A stretch of 64,000 nucleotides of DNA, taken from Pseudoalteromonas denitrificans DSM 6059. GTDB lineage: Bacteria; Pseudomonadota; Gammaproteobacteria; Enterobacterales; Alteromonadaceae. The stretch is taken from positions 1 to 64,000 of the forward strand of contig NZ_FOLO01000014.1 of the NCBI RefSeq assembly GCF_900112265.1. The letters are read 5' to 3'. Position numbers and translations under genes: made by a program. The first letter of the stretch is position 1. Each line of letters opens with the position of its first letter. The notes beneath the pieces were generated by a model. It made no database searches and was not told the origin of the DNA. It saw only the letters and a program-made list of their open reading frames with translations. Below, piece by piece: positions 17,626 to 27,757 of this stretch.

Positions 17626-19653
17626 ATGCTGATTTTGAAAAGTTATCTATTACGTAATTTCGAACAACTTTTTATTTTAATCATACTATTAAGTGTCTCT
17701 AGCATAGTATATTTCATTCCACATAAGTTAGCATTTCTTAGCTTTTTCTTTATACCCATTTTACTTGCGGCCTCTTACCTTGGAACAAAACAAGCAATTC
17801 TTGGCGCATTATTTTCCATAATTATGGTGTCAGTTTACGCATTTTATTTCCCACAAAAATTCTATGTCAATAATGCAGAGCTAGATTTGTTTGCTCGTAT
17901 TATGGTTTGGGGGGGCTTCTTGATCCTAAGTGGTTCAGTAGTCGGTTATTTAAATAAGCAATTAAAAGAAAAATTGCTCGAAGCAAGTAAAATGAGCTCA
18001 GAGCTAAACGAAAATACAGAGTTACTTAATAAAACTACAAGTGAACTGATTGAGTTTACAAATGAATTTGATAAAAAAGTAGCGGAGCGTACCTGTAACT
18101 TAGAAAAATCAAAACGTGAAATTGAAGTGCATAAACATAAAATTGAAGATGCGCTGTACTCTACTATGGATGCAGCTGTTGTAAAACTAATGATAGAAAA
18201 GCGTCTCAGAACGGAAAAACGTCGCATTAGTATTTTATTTTGTGATTTAGTGAGTTTTACCCTTTATTCAGAAAAACACCACGCAGAAGTCGTCATCACG
18301 GATTTAAATAATTATTTAGCATCTATGGAGACTATCTTACTACTTTATAATGCCCATATAGATAAATATGTTGGCGACGGCATTATGGCTGAATTTGGTG
18401 CGCCTATTGATTATGAAAGACATGCCCTACTTTCAGTTATGGCTGCATTAAAAATGCAAGAGCAGCTCAATCACGATAACTTTCCCTGGAAAATGCGCAT
18501 AGGTATTGCGACTGGAGAGCCAATAATCGGATTAATTGGTCATAAACGCCAATCCTATACTGCTTTAGGTGATGTGGTAAATTTGGCTTCTCGCATAGAG
18601 AATTTATGTATCCCGGGGGAAGTGACAATAGATAAAGATACTTATGAAGAAATAAAAGATTATTTTGATGTTGAATCAATTTACATTTCAAATAATAAAA
18701 ATCAAATGTCACAGGCTTTAGCTAAAGAAATTGAAGCTGAACTGATACTTTGGCAACAAGAGAAATCAGTAAAACAAGCGAGTATTTTAGCTATGCTATA
18801 CGAGCAAGGAGGCCAATATAATAAGGCAAAAGATTTTTACACATATGCGCTTGAATTTGACCCTACTAACTCAGATATAAAAATAAAATTTGCGGAGCTT
18901 GCTTTAAAAACCGAACATATAAAAGAGGTACCAATTAAAGGTAGAATAAAACCAAGCCATTTATATAAAGTAATTGCAGTTAAAAATCCGCTTTATGATC
19001 AAGAAATTATTCCAAAATCATTATTTAATTTATATTTTAATGAAATTGAACGTTTAATTAAATATCCAGAAGATATTATTCTCCCTGTAGAGTGTTTAGA
19101 TGCTTCAATTGGGCACTCTAGAATCGTCGGATTTTTAGCTTATATTATTGCAGATAAACTCAATCTACCTGATCAAGACAAAAAGGATATTTTGGAAGCA
19201 GGCTATCTTGCAGATATCGGTAAGTCTATTATTCCCCATCATTTACTGAATCGAAAAGGTAGTTTAAATAAAGATGAATTTACAGAAATATTCAAGCACC
19301 CTAGGGAAGGTTTAAGAAAATTAAAAAGTATGGGATATCAAAATATTAGTATGCTAGAGATTATTGAATGTCACCATGAATATTTTGATGGCAGTGGCTA
19401 CCCCAAAGGGCTATCAGGTAGTAATATTCCATTAGGTGCTCGAATAGTTGCAGTGACAGAGGCTTATACTTCATTAACATCCCGGCGTCCCTACAGGGAA
19501 AGATGGGAAAGTCATGCTGCTATTTCAGAACTAAAAAAACACGCTGAAAATGGCAAGTTTGATCCTGAACTAATGCAACTTTTTGAACATATTTTATTTA
19601 ATAATGCTTCCGATATTGAGTTTAAAACTTTACTTAAAAAAGTCATGAATTAA
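17626..19653 (+). CDS. Membrane class III adenylate cyclase fused to a degenerate HD-GYP domain
   Basis: Four-part signalling protein of 675 residues. Residues 10-110 hold three or four hydrophobic segments. Residues 110-195 are a probable coiled coil. Residues 200-345 are a class III nucleotide cyclase with both metal aspartates (D207 in LFCDLVSF, D251 in YVGDGIMAEFG), a lysine suited to adenine (K247) and the transition-state N319 and R323 in VVNLASRIE. A TPR-like stretch (385-430) follows. Residues 490-655 are an HD-GYP domain with HHEYFDGSGYPKGL intact, but the HD dyad is A529-D530 (YLADIGK) and a later metal aspartate is E612. I infer an active cyclase with a non-catalytic, perhaps c-di-GMP-sensing, output. 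A GGAA ribosome site precedes the ATG. Confidence 0.85.
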   Translation: MLILKSYLLRNFEQLFILIILLSVSSIVYFIPHKLAFLSFFFIPILLAASYLGTKQAILGALFSIIMVSVYAFYFPQKFYVNNAELDLFARIMVWGGFLILSGSVVGYLNKQLKEKLLEASKMSSELNENTELLNKTTSELIEFTNEFDKKVAERTCNLEKSKREIEVHKHKIEDALYSTMDAAVVKLMIEKRLRTEKRRISILFCDLVSFTLYSEKHHAEVVITDLNNYLASMETILLLYNAHIDKYVGDGIMAEFGAPIDYERHALLSVMAALKMQEQLNHDNFPWKMRIGIATGEPIIGLIGHKRQSYTALGDVVNLASRIENLCIPGEVTIDKDTYEEIKDYFDVESIYISNNKNQMSQALAKEIEAELILWQQEKSVKQASILAMLYEQGGQYNKAKDFYTYALEFDPTNSDIKIKFAELALKTEHIKEVPIKGRIKPSHLYKVIAVKNPLYDQEIIPKSLFNLYFNEIERLIKYPEDIILPVECLDASIGHSRIVGFLAYIIADKLNLPDQDKKDILEAGYLADIGKSIIPHHLLNRKGSLNKDEFTEIFKHPREGLRKLKSMGYQNISMLEIIECHHEYFDGSGYPKGLSGSNIPLGARIVAVTEAYTSLTSRRPYRERWESHAAISELKKHAENGKFDPELMQLFEHILFNNASDIEFKTLLKKVMN

Positions 19654-19678
19654 GATGAAAATAGTCGTGCTATTTCCA

Positions 19679-20182
19679 TTAATTACTTTCTTTTACATCA
19701 TAACCATATTGTTGATTTATATCTTTTATCTCAAGTCGATATGAGTGATGATTTTGCCAACCTAAATCCATCATGCACTGTCTTTGCAGATCACTTTTTT
19801 GTAAACTCATACGCTTACGATTTATTGCACTGTTGGATAATGAGTTATTTTCAGTACACTGCTGCTGTGGATTGATGTTGCCAGAAACTGATGCATTAGC
19901 TGATTTTACTAAAGTTGTATTTTGACTACTTTCACAGCGATTACCATCTATTTTTTGAGAGATATATTTTTCACACTGATTTTTATTTTCACGGAACTTA
20001 GTCATGATCTCTTGTTTTTTTGTTAGATAATCTTTTCTATGCTTAACGCAATCACTATAAAAATCTCTATCATGCTCCATACAATACAACTGAGCATTTT
20101 TAATAGGGCTCGTACTTTTACATGCAATTAGCCCAAATATAGAAAAAATAATAAAAAATACAAAACTCTTTTTCATCATCAC
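19679..20182 (-). CDS. Hypothetical lipoprotein
   Basis: Small secreted protein of 167 residues that I do not recognise. The N-terminus is a lipoprotein signal: positive MMMKK, a hydrophobic core, and a lipobox FGLIAC with the acylated cysteine at residue 21. The mature part is charged and glutamine/asparagine-rich with several cysteines. CMEHDRDFYSDCVKHRKDY near residue 33 resembles a CX10-type cysteine pair. It is convergent with the cyclase gene, with only 25 bp between the stops and no terminator hairpin seen. Confidence 0.65.
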   Translation of the reverse strand: MMMKKSFVFFIIFSIFGLIACKSTSPIKNAQLYCMEHDRDFYSDCVKHRKDYLTKKQEIMTKFRENKNQCEKYISQKIDGNRCESSQNTTLVKSANASVSGNINPQQQCTENNSLSNSAINRKRMSLQKSDLQRQCMMDLGWQNHHSYRLEIKDINQQYGYDVKESN

Positions 20183-20300
20183 TTTATCCTATGAGTATGC
20201 TTTAAAATGATTATTTTAGTGTAGCATAAAGGAAAAAAATTGAACGAAATGATCTGGTACGTAAAGTAAAAAGGGTGCCTATTCACCAATGCCAAGTGTT

Positions 20301-20990
20301 CTAAACTAACTGATTTATGAGTAAGCCTTTTCGCTCTTCATCAGATTTTTTTACAATAAGGGATGCCTGTAACAATAAATTATTTTTTTGCTGTTCAGAG
20401 GTTTCTTGTGCGTAATCTGTATCTAAAATTCGTGAACGAGAGGCACTACTATTTATACTTGTTACCTCATAAGTTGCAATTTGACTCGAAAGTCCATTCG
20501 ATTGGGCACCAATAGAAGTTGCTTGTTCACCAATATTGCTAAGTGCATCACTTATGACTGTCTGTGTTGCACTGGGATCATTAGCATCAAGACCTGAAAT
20601 AAAATTTGACTGTCCTAAAGCTTGCTCTGCAACTAAATTAATTTCTTCCGTTAATTGATCAAATTCAGCCTGAACAGCTGAGTTCGAATATAAAGGGTTT
20701 CCTGATTGAATCGACAACTCATTGGCACGTTGTAAAGTATCTGTAATTGATGAAAGTTGTGCATCAGCCACATTATTTGCATTAATTTTATCTTGTGCAT
20801 TGCCAACTAATCGATTTAGCCCTTCTATCTGAGATGTTAAACGATTAGATAACTGTAACCCAGCAGCATCATCGCTTGCAGAATTAATTTTTAAACCAGA
20901 AGCTAATTTTTCGGATTGTTCTTCACGTTTTTTACTTTGGACATCTATAAAACTCATCATAGATGTTGGTTGACCTACAGAAAACTTCAT
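20301..20990 (-). CDS. Short orphan flagellin-like protein
   Basis: Flagellin homologue of 229 residues, close to the size of a flagellin reduced to its D0/D1 helices. The N-terminal helix has the family motif GLKINSASDDAAGLQLSNRL and the C-terminal helix has ILDTDYAQETSEQQKNNLL. It lacks the usual flagellin beginning and ends with a charged KKSDEERKG tail instead of the typical C-terminus. The frame opens upstream at 21023, but the ATG at 20988-20990 follows AAGGTG by six bases and is preferred. No other flagellar gene is in the window. It could be a minor filament or cap-like subunit, or a secreted non-motility protein. Confidence 0.8.
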   Translation of the reverse strand: MKFSVGQPTSMMSFIDVQSKKREEQSEKLASGLKINSASDDAAGLQLSNRLTSQIEGLNRLVGNAQDKINANNVADAQLSSITDTLQRANELSIQSGNPLYSNSAVQAEFDQLTEEINLVAEQALGQSNFISGLDANDPSATQTVISDALSNIGEQATSIGAQSNGLSSQIATYEVTSINSSASRSRILDTDYAQETSEQQKNNLLLQASLIVKKSDEERKGLLINQLV

Positions 20991-21265
20991 TACGACACCT
21001 TTAGCATAAAAAACATACAACATTGTAAGTGTAAACTAAATTAAAGGCACGTAAATAAAAATTAGCGCAATAACCATAATAAATAAACTGAGATTTATAG
21101 TTTCAAATAAATAATACATATCGTGCATTTTTTATTCGATAAACTATATTCGATAAAGTCTTTAAAAATCTTAACCTTGAGGTGTCATTAAACTGAAATA
21201 TAAATGTAATATTATAGCCATCTAAACGTCACTTAAATGTAGTAATTAATTAGTAAGGATCATTT

Positions 21266-23167
21266 ATGAATTATTTAAGTATAAAATGGAAAATGGGGAT
21301 ATTAGCATTGTTATCAGCTATTGCATTCATTTTTTTGATTGCCTCCAATTATTTTGTTATTACTTCATTAACAAGTTTCAATAATATTTCTGTACAAGCA
21401 ACTCAAATTCAAACTCATATGCTTATGCTTCGTAGGCATGAAAAAGACTTCATCGCCCGTAAAGATATGAAGTATTTAAATAAGTTTGAAAGCACATATA
21501 ACACAATATCAAGCACCATAAATTCACTTAGTCAAAACCTAAACAATACAAATATTTCTATCGATAGAATAACGTCTTTAAAAAGAATTTTAGCTGAATA
21601 TAAAGTGCAATTTGAACAGCTGGTCAAACAACAACAAGTGATAGGTCTACATTCAAAAGATGGCTTATATGGCGCATTAAGGTTTGATGTTCATCAAATT
21701 GAATTATTGATAAAGCACTATGAGACAAAACAAGGAGCCAGTACACAAACCCATAGTTTAATGCGAACTATGCTCATGCTTCGAAGACATGAAAAAGATT
21801 TTATGCTAAGGCGTCATTTAAAGTATGTTGATAAATTTAATAAACGTTTGGTGATAATGCGAGAAAAATTATCACATAATATTTTCAGTAATAAGTTTAA
21901 TATAAATGCTAATAATGCCCTAAATAATTATGAAAATAAATTTTTAAAGCTTGTGTATGCTGAACAAGAATTTGGGCTTAACAGTACCAGTGGTATTTTA
22001 GGTGAAATGAGGCAAGTAATACATCAAAGTGAAACCTTATTCAATGAATTACATAATAAAATTTCATTACAAATTGAAGCATTTGTATACAAAGAAAAAT
22101 TATTTAATATCTTAATAGGCATCAGCCTCATTTCGCTTACTATGGCATTATTTATCTTTATCGCAAATGGTGTTTCAAGCAGGATCAGTATTTTGTCTTC
22201 CTTCATGTCTGAAGCATCTAACAAACGAGATTTAAGTATTAGAGCAGATTTAGCAGGTAATGACGAAATCACTCTTATGGCTAATGTTTATAATATTATG
22301 ATGACTGAGTTTGATGAACTGATGACTGAAGTTAAACATTCATCAATAGAATTAGCCGCTGCATCTCAAGATTTAAGACAATCTACCGTTGATACTAATC
22401 AAGGTGTTAATAAGCAACTAATAGACAGTGAGCAAGCTGCAACTGCAATGAATCAAGTGACTGATTCTGTTTCAGAGGTAGCAGCAAGTGCATCGGATGC
22501 AGCACAAGCTTCCACATCTGCAGATAAAGCTTCAATTACAGGGCACCATCTTGTTAAGGAAAATAAAAATAGTTTTACAAAACTTGTTGATGAAATTGAA
22601 AAATCGGCACTCATTATTGAACAACTCAGCGATGAAAGTAATAATATTGGTGATATGCTAAATGATATTCGTAGCATTGCAGATCAAACAAACTTATTAG
22701 CACTCAATGCGGCAATAGAAGCAGCAAGAGCCGGTGAACAAGGTCGTGGTTTTGCTGTCGTTGCAGATGAAGTACGTACTTTAGCAAAACGCTCTGCCGA
22801 TTCGACTCAAGAAATTGAAAACGTTATTACGCGTTTACAGTTACTTGCAAAAAATGCAGTCATCGCAATGCATCAAGGCAAAATTCAAGTGCAAGAAGGT
22901 GTTACAAATTCGAATAGGGTAGAACGTGCTTTATTTGATATCAAAAATTCCAGTGAAATTGTTAATTCTATGAATTTACAAATAGCTACAGCAGCACAAG
23001 AGCAAAGCATGGTGACACAAGAAATTAATCAAAATATAATTTCTATTGCAAGTGTTGCTAAGAATACCTCAGTTCTGACTGAAACCATTTCAGTCTCAAG
23101 TGAACAATTAAAATTATTATCTGATCAATTAGGCGATAGGGTTTTAAAATTTAAGTTATCTAGCTAA
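21266..23167 (+). CDS. Methyl-accepting chemotaxis protein with HBM-type sensor
   Basis: Transmembrane chemoreceptor of 633 residues. TM1 is about 10-33 and TM2 about 280-302. Between them is an all-helical periplasmic domain made of two similar modules: [12 protein letters not shown] near 51-62 recurs as [12 protein letters not shown] near 168-179. This is the pattern of the helical bimodular (HBM) sensor known from McpS, which binds TCA-cycle acids; the ligand here is not known. A HAMP domain follows (about 300-355), then the signalling hairpin tip [25 protein letters not shown] six bases before the ATG is a good ribosome site. It is divergent from the flagellin-like gene. Confidence 0.92.
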   Translation: MNYLSIKWKMGILALLSAIAFIFLIASNYFVITSLTSFNNISVQATQIQTHMLMLRRHEKDFIARKDMKYLNKFESTYNTISSTINSLSQNLNNTNISIDRITSLKRILAEYKVQFEQLVKQQQVIGLHSKDGLYGALRFDVHQIELLIKHYETKQGASTQTHSLMRTMLMLRRHEKDFMLRRHLKYVDKFNKRLVIMREKLSHNIFSNKFNINANNALNNYENKFLKLVYAEQEFGLNSTSGILGEMRQVIHQSETLFNELHNKISLQIEAFVYKEKLFNILIGISLISLTMALFIFIANGVSSRISILSSFMSEASNKRDLSIRADLAGNDEITLMANVYNIMMTEFDELMTEVKHSSIELAAASQDLRQSTVDTNQGVNKQLIDSEQAATAMNQVTDSVSEVAASASDAAQASTSADKASITGHHLVKENKNSFTKLVDEIEKSALIIEQLSDESNNIGDMLNDIRSIADQTNLLALNAAIEAARAGEQGRGFAVVADEVRTLAKRSADSTQEIENVITRLQLLAKNAVIAMHQGKIQVQEGVTNSNRVERALFDIKNSSEIVNSMNLQIATAAQEQSMVTQEINQNIISIASVAKNTSVLTETISVSSEQLKLLSDQLGDRVLKFKLSS

Positions 23168-23180
23168 TTTCATATTTAAC

Positions 23181-23206
23181 CTAGGCATTAATCTATTAAT
23201 GCCTAG
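23181..23206. terminator. Hairpin between convergent genes, possible terminator
   Basis: CTAGGCATTA (23181-23190) and TAATGCCTAG (23197-23206) form a perfect 10-bp stem between the chemoreceptor stop and the convergent hypothetical gene. There is no T-tract, so termination efficiency is uncertain. Confidence 0.5.
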
Positions 23207-23220
23207 TTAAATACGTCATT

Positions 23221-24126
23221 TTATAACTCAAAGGCTGACGCTTTATTTTTTTCTTTTTCAATCTCTTGTTTCAAGTATTTTTTATAACTTTTAATGCATT
23301 CCGATAATGAATTTTCATAATTCACGTTTAATTCATCGATAGATTTAGCTAAGTAAGTTACTGAAAGGTCTTCAATTGTAATTAGTAATTGATTACCTCT
23401 ATACTTTTTTTGATGTTTCTCTTGCTTAGGACGCGTTACTTCATTATAAAATTCAAGGTTCATACTATCATTCAGCCGGCCTTCATAAATTAATTTAGTT
23501 ACCGAATAACCACCTTGAATTTTAGGCTTTCCTAATTTTTTCTTTAAGGCTTCGCTAATAACTTTTTGTCCTGGAGAACTTAAATAATGCTTAATAACAG
23601 CCATACCAATTACTTTTTTATTTCTATCAATCATGATTTCAAAATTGCTATATCCTTGCGCACCATTATGGACTTTGTAAGATTTCATGCCTAAATATTG
23701 CTTAGCTAAAGAAATTGCATATTTTTCATATTTAAATTTATTTTTTTTATGTTTTCCTTTAATTTTGCCAATTTGTTTAATTAATTCGGCACCACTTTCA
23801 CTACATTCAAATGAGATTTTCTCTAATAAATCAGTTGGATACCAAGAACCTGGTGTTATAAAAATGGTTTTTGAATCTGGCTTTTCAGGTCGATTTAAAT
23901 ATCTGTCATTCAATACAGCACCTATAAAAATACGCCCTATGCCAAATGTATTCGCTGTATTACCAAAAGGTCCTTTTGTAAAATTATCAGCTTGAGCTAA
24001 TTCAGGTTTTTTTGAAGCTAATAAATCACAACTAAAACAGAATAAACTGAAACAAAACACAAATACGATCATGCTTCGTATTATTAAATCAATGCTTTTT
24101 GTCAGATTAAATTTTGCCACTTTCAT
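23221..24126 (-). CDS. Hypothetical secreted or membrane-anchored protein
   Basis: Protein of 301 residues that I do not recognise. Residues 12-36 form a hydrophobic segment ending in an FCFSCDLLA stretch that may be a signal peptide, a lipoprotein-like site or an anchor. The remainder is lysine-rich and soluble in character, with a lysine-rich stretch near 120-130 and a charged, probably helical C-terminus. The 'kGPFG' and 'ITPGSWYP' stretches suggest a folded periplasmic domain. It stands alone between a chemoreceptor and an RNA helicase; neither neighbour hints at function. Confidence 0.6.
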   Translation of the reverse strand: MKVAKFNLTKSIDLIIRSMIVFVFCFSLFCFSCDLLASKKPELAQADNFTKGPFGNTANTFGIGRIFIGAVLNDRYLNRPEKPDSKTIFITPGSWYPTDLLEKISFECSESGAELIKQIGKIKGKHKKNKFKYEKYAISLAKQYLGMKSYKVHNGAQGYSNFEIMIDRNKKVIGMAVIKHYLSSPGQKVISEALKKKLGKPKIQGGYSVTKLIYEGRLNDSMNLEFYNEVTRPKQEKHQKKYRGNQLLITIEDLSVTYLAKSIDELNVNYENSLSECIKSYKKYLKQEIEKEKNKASAFEL

Positions 24127-24342
24127 TCTCCCACATTAAATAGCACTTATTTTACTCAGCATATGTAATTAATCTTTAAGAGGTATAAGTCAGTGAGATA
24201 CTTAAAAATGTCGCACCTTCTTTTATAAATTTAGCAGATAAAAGAATAAAATTTAAAGGTCTCGCATTGACTATTTTTTATTTCTTTTTTAAATTTCCAC
24301 TGTGAATAACTTAATCTATGCCTTTTTCTTGTAAAACCTAGG

Positions 24343-24348
24343 TATAAT
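24343..24348 (+). promoter_or_regulatory. -10 box for the DEAD-box helicase gene
   Basis: TATAAT lies 30 bp upstream of the helicase ATG. No good -35 box is at the right distance. The long spacer before it (24127-24342) shows no gene. Confidence 0.45.
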
Positions 24349-24378
24349 GCCGCCATTATTTGTTATAAGTTGATCATC

Positions 24379-25620
24379 ATGACTATATTTGCCGAATTAG
24401 GCCTAAACAAAACACTTCAAGCAAACATTAAACGCTTGGGCTATAAAACACCGACTAATATTCAAAAGAAATCGATTGGCGCTGTTTTATCTGGCGCTGA
24501 TACCTATGCCATCGCACCTACGGGCACAGGTAAAACGGCTGCTTATTTATTACCCACCTTGCAGGAATTAAGTCAAACAGATCATAGTAATGATGAAATC
24601 AGACCAATAAGAGCCGTATATTTAGTACCAACAAGAGAGCTTGCACAACAGCTTGAGCTTTCAATTGCCAATTACGGCAAAGACCTTAATTTACGTACAA
24701 TCTCTATTTTTGGCGGTGTTCGGATTGAGTCTCAGGTTAAGCGTTTTAAACGCGGTGCTGATATTGTAATTGCGACACCTAAGCGCTTGGTTGATTTATT
24801 AAAGTTAGGTACATTTTCTTTAGATAAAATAAAACACTTTGTGATGGATGAAGCCGACAGATTAGTTAGCATGGGGATCCAACAAGAATTAAGAACTATT
24901 TTAACGGCGTTACCTAAAAAAAGACAAATCGTTTTATTTTCAGCCACAGACTCAAAAACCTTAGCAAAATTTTCAAAAGACAATTTGTCTCATCAAAAAG
25001 AAATTAAAACTGAGCAACAACAACCTGCACAATCTAAGATTGTACATACCATGTACCGTTGTTATCGTAAACATAAAACAGGCCACTTAATTAGTTTATT
25101 AACCATGCTCAATTGCGATCGTGCCTTAATATTTACTCGTACTAAGCAAGATGTAAAAGAATTAACCCAATTATTAACTGAAAAAGGCTTATCAAACCAA
25201 GGTATTCACAATGAAGTTGCTCAAAAAAGAAGACAAGAACGTCTAACTGGATTCAAAAATGGTGAATTTAAGTTTTTAGTGGCAACAGATATCGCTTCAC
25301 GGGGTATCGATTTTGACGACCTTTATTATGTGATCAATTTTGATTTACCAGTTAATAGCAACGATTATATTCATAGAGCTGGCAGAACGGCACGTAAATC
25401 AGTTAAACAAATAACAAACAGTGAAAAAGTATCTAAACAAAACCTTTCAAAAGATGTGATCACAACCAAACAATTTGAATTTTCGGATGCACCAAAAGTA
25501 ACAGTTGATGATATCCAAGGACATGTATTTTCATTGGTTTGCCCAGAGCAAGAACGTTTAGTGCCTAAAATAGCCAATACATTAAATACTGAATTAAAAC
25601 TCGATAAAACTCCTTGGTAG
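24379..25620 (+). CDS. DEAD-box ATP-dependent RNA helicase
   Basis: Superfamily 2 RNA helicase (413 residues) of the RhlE/DbpA-like bacterial group. In order: Q motif around GYKTPTNIQKKSI, Walker A APTGTGKTA, PTRELAQQ (Ia), MDEADR (II), SATDS (III), DIASRGIDF (V) and HRAGRTAR (VI). The C-terminal tail is short with no obvious RNA-binding extension. A TTG three codons upstream (24370) is in frame, but the ATG at 24379 gives the normal N-terminus. The fully conserved motifs indicate an active enzyme; its RNA target cannot be told. Cold adaptation or ribosome assembly is a usual role for this group. Confidence 0.92.
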   Translation: MTIFAELGLNKTLQANIKRLGYKTPTNIQKKSIGAVLSGADTYAIAPTGTGKTAAYLLPTLQELSQTDHSNDEIRPIRAVYLVPTRELAQQLELSIANYGKDLNLRTISIFGGVRIESQVKRFKRGADIVIATPKRLVDLLKLGTFSLDKIKHFVMDEADRLVSMGIQQELRTILTALPKKRQIVLFSATDSKTLAKFSKDNLSHQKEIKTEQQQPAQSKIVHTMYRCYRKHKTGHLISLLTMLNCDRALIFTRTKQDVKELTQLLTEKGLSNQGIHNEVAQKRRQERLTGFKNGEFKFLVATDIASRGIDFDDLYYVINFDLPVNSNDYIHRAGRTARKSVKQITNSEKVSKQNLSKDVITTKQFEFSDAPKVTVDDIQGHVFSLVCPEQERLVPKIANTLNTELKLDKTPW

Positions 25621-25653
25621 TTTTAACTTAAATATCTGTCTAATTTATCGATG

Positions 25654-25679
25654 AAATAGGGTCTATTCAGACCCTATTT
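25654..25679. terminator. Bidirectional terminator (helicase / chemoreceptor)
   Basis: AAATAGGGTC (25654-25663) pairs with GACCCTATTT (25670-25679) around a 6-base loop. It lies between two convergent genes. Confidence 0.75.
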
Positions 25680-25693
25680 AAATACTCTCTTAT

Positions 25694-27583
25694 CTATACT
25701 TTAAATTTAAGTAACATTTGCTCAAGTTCATAAAATGCATTTTTAAGTAAAGTACACTCTTCTAACGTACCATTTAAATTTACCTGACCTGTACTATTTA
25801 ACTCACTAATATGTGTAATTTCTTTATCCAATGAATCAATAACCTGACTTTGCTCAACAGTTGCATTTGCTACGGTTGAATTTACTTGGTCTATTTCTAA
25901 AATAGTTGTGGTTACCTTAGCCATCTGGTCTCCTGCTGAACGTGCTGATACCACACTATTTTCAGAGTCCTTCTGACTTTGGGTGATCACAGTCACAGCT
26001 TGTGAAGATCCATCTTGTAATTGGCCAATTGTTATTTCAATTTCTTTAGTAGACTCCTGCGTTCGTTGTGCTAACTGTCTGACTTCATCAGCAACCACTG
26101 CAAAACCACGCCCAGCTTCTCCAGCTCTTGCAGCTTCAATAGCAGCATTGAGTGCCAGCAAATTAGTCTGCTCACTCACACCTTTAATGACTTCTAATAT
26201 TTGCCCTATGCTCGCTGTATGTTCACTTAAACTTGTTACTGAATTATGGGCTGATGCCATTTTTTGCGATAAGTAGTCAATTGCAGCAATATTCTCGTTT
26301 AATGTACTTTGACTATGTTCAGATTCTGTATTTGCACTATTTGCTAAATCTGATGCATTTTTTGCATTATTTGATATTTCAATGGCACTTGCAGATAGTT
26401 CATTAATTGCCGCAGCGACACTAGTTGTACAATGTGTTTGATCACTATACATATCTAATGTTGATTCAGTACTGGCAACTAAACTCTCAACTGATTTCTC
26501 TAAAGCAATTGTAGTTTCTTTTACTTGTATGATTGAGCTATGAATTTTATCAATAAATGCATTAAAATAACGTGACAGTTCGCCAAATTCATCATCAAAC
26601 TCTATTGCAAGTCGCCTTGTTAAATCTCCCTCTCCTTGCGCAATGTCTTTAATTGCATCAGATACTCTATTCATAGGTTTCATTAAATAACGTAATGAAA
26701 GTTGCATCATTAGAATGATTGCAAAGACACCTAATATCATATAGATAGCTGCCATATTACGAAATGAATCTACTGAAGAAAATGCAATGTTTTTATCTAT
26801 TACGACAGCCAAGTACCAGGTAACATTTTTTATTCCTTTAATTTCTATAAATGATACAAGGTGTGTTTCGCCATCTATATCATATTCAGCAAAATCACTT
26901 TTTAATGTCATAGTTTGACCAAATAACCGACTGAGCTCTTTATCGTTATATTCCTTATTTGGATGACTTAGTATGCGACCTTTTTTATTCACTAAAAAAG
27001 CATAACCATAACCTAAAAAATCTATACCATTGACAATTTCTGTAATTGTAGCCATATCGATATCACCACCAGCAACACCGGAAAACTGACCATTTATTAA
27101 TATGGGCGCCACAGCTGAAATCGTAAATTCATTGGTAGTGACGTCTATATAAGGTGCTGTAAAAGCCGTTGAATTTTGTTCTTTTGCAAGTTGATACCAA
27201 GGTCGCTGCCTTGCATCATAATCACTGGGTAGTTCAATACTTGGGTCGTTTAGTACAAACGTACCATCTAATTTCCCAATATAAGTATTTTTAAAGTCAC
27301 CAGATTTATTAGCTTGTTTTATTTGCATTAGGGTCAGTGATTGCACATCTTCTTGCTGATAAGTATTGGCAACAGAAACAACAATATTTAATTTACCATT
27401 TAACCAATTCGCAATATTTTGCGATACAGATTGTGATATTTCCTTTAATACTAATTCAAGTTGCTGCTCGGTTTGAGTCCGCATTGAAATAAAGTTATTA
27501 ACTGTAAATAGCCCCAAAACCAAAACTAATACGATAGAAGCAGCCATCGTTATTTTGGTGGTAAATTTAAGCGAATGAAACAT
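25694..27583 (-). CDS. Methyl-accepting chemotaxis protein with dCache sensor
   Basis: Transmembrane chemoreceptor of 629 residues: TM1 about 12-32, a periplasmic double-Cache domain to about 275, TM2, HAMP and a signalling domain with the tip [20 protein letters not shown]. The distal Cache module contains YDARQRPWY (122-130), a Y at 145 and D174 in AGGDID. This fits the amino-acid-recognition pattern described for dCache_1 receptors, so amino acids are likely ligands, though this is an inference. The frame opens at a GTG (27589), but the ATG at 27581-27583 has AGGG five bases upstream and is preferred. Confidence 0.9.
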   Translation of the reverse strand: MFHSLKFTTKITMAASIVLVLVLGLFTVNNFISMRTQTEQQLELVLKEISQSVSQNIANWLNGKLNIVVSVANTYQQEDVQSLTLMQIKQANKSGDFKNTYIGKLDGTFVLNDPSIELPSDYDARQRPWYQLAKEQNSTAFTAPYIDVTTNEFTISAVAPILINGQFSGVAGGDIDMATITEIVNGIDFLGYGYAFLVNKKGRILSHPNKEYNDKELSRLFGQTMTLKSDFAEYDIDGETHLVSFIEIKGIKNVTWYLAVVIDKNIAFSSVDSFRNMAAIYMILGVFAIILMMQLSLRYLMKPMNRVSDAIKDIAQGEGDLTRRLAIEFDDEFGELSRYFNAFIDKIHSSIIQVKETTIALEKSVESLVASTESTLDMYSDQTHCTTSVAAAINELSASAIEISNNAKNASDLANSANTESEHSQSTLNENIAAIDYLSQKMASAHNSVTSLSEHTASIGQILEVIKGVSEQTNLLALNAAIEAARAGEAGRGFAVVADEVRQLAQRTQESTKEIEITIGQLQDGSSQAVTVITQSQKDSENSVVSARSAGDQMAKVTTTILEIDQVNSTVANATVEQSQVIDSLDKEITHISELNSTGQVNLNGTLEECTLLKNAFYELEQMLLKFKV

Positions 27584-27757
27584 AAACACCCTAGAAGTAT
27601 TATTTAAAATCTATTTAATATAATTAACACTAGGTTAACCCATTTAAGATGATATTTGAAAGCAGTTATCAATTTTTCATTTCAAACATCTGTAAAATTG
27701 TATTTGCACCTGTATTTACAGATGCAAAACACTTTTAAATGAATATATTTCAACCTT

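Noticed and set aside
19120-19600. HD-GYP domain read as an active c-di-GMP phosphodiesterase
   Set aside because: The HD dyad histidine is Ala529 and a further metal aspartate is Glu612, so catalysis is not supported.
20270-20290. Short GGTG/CACC hairpin downstream of the flagellin-like gene
   Set aside because: Only a four-base stem with no T-tract; too weak to call a terminator.
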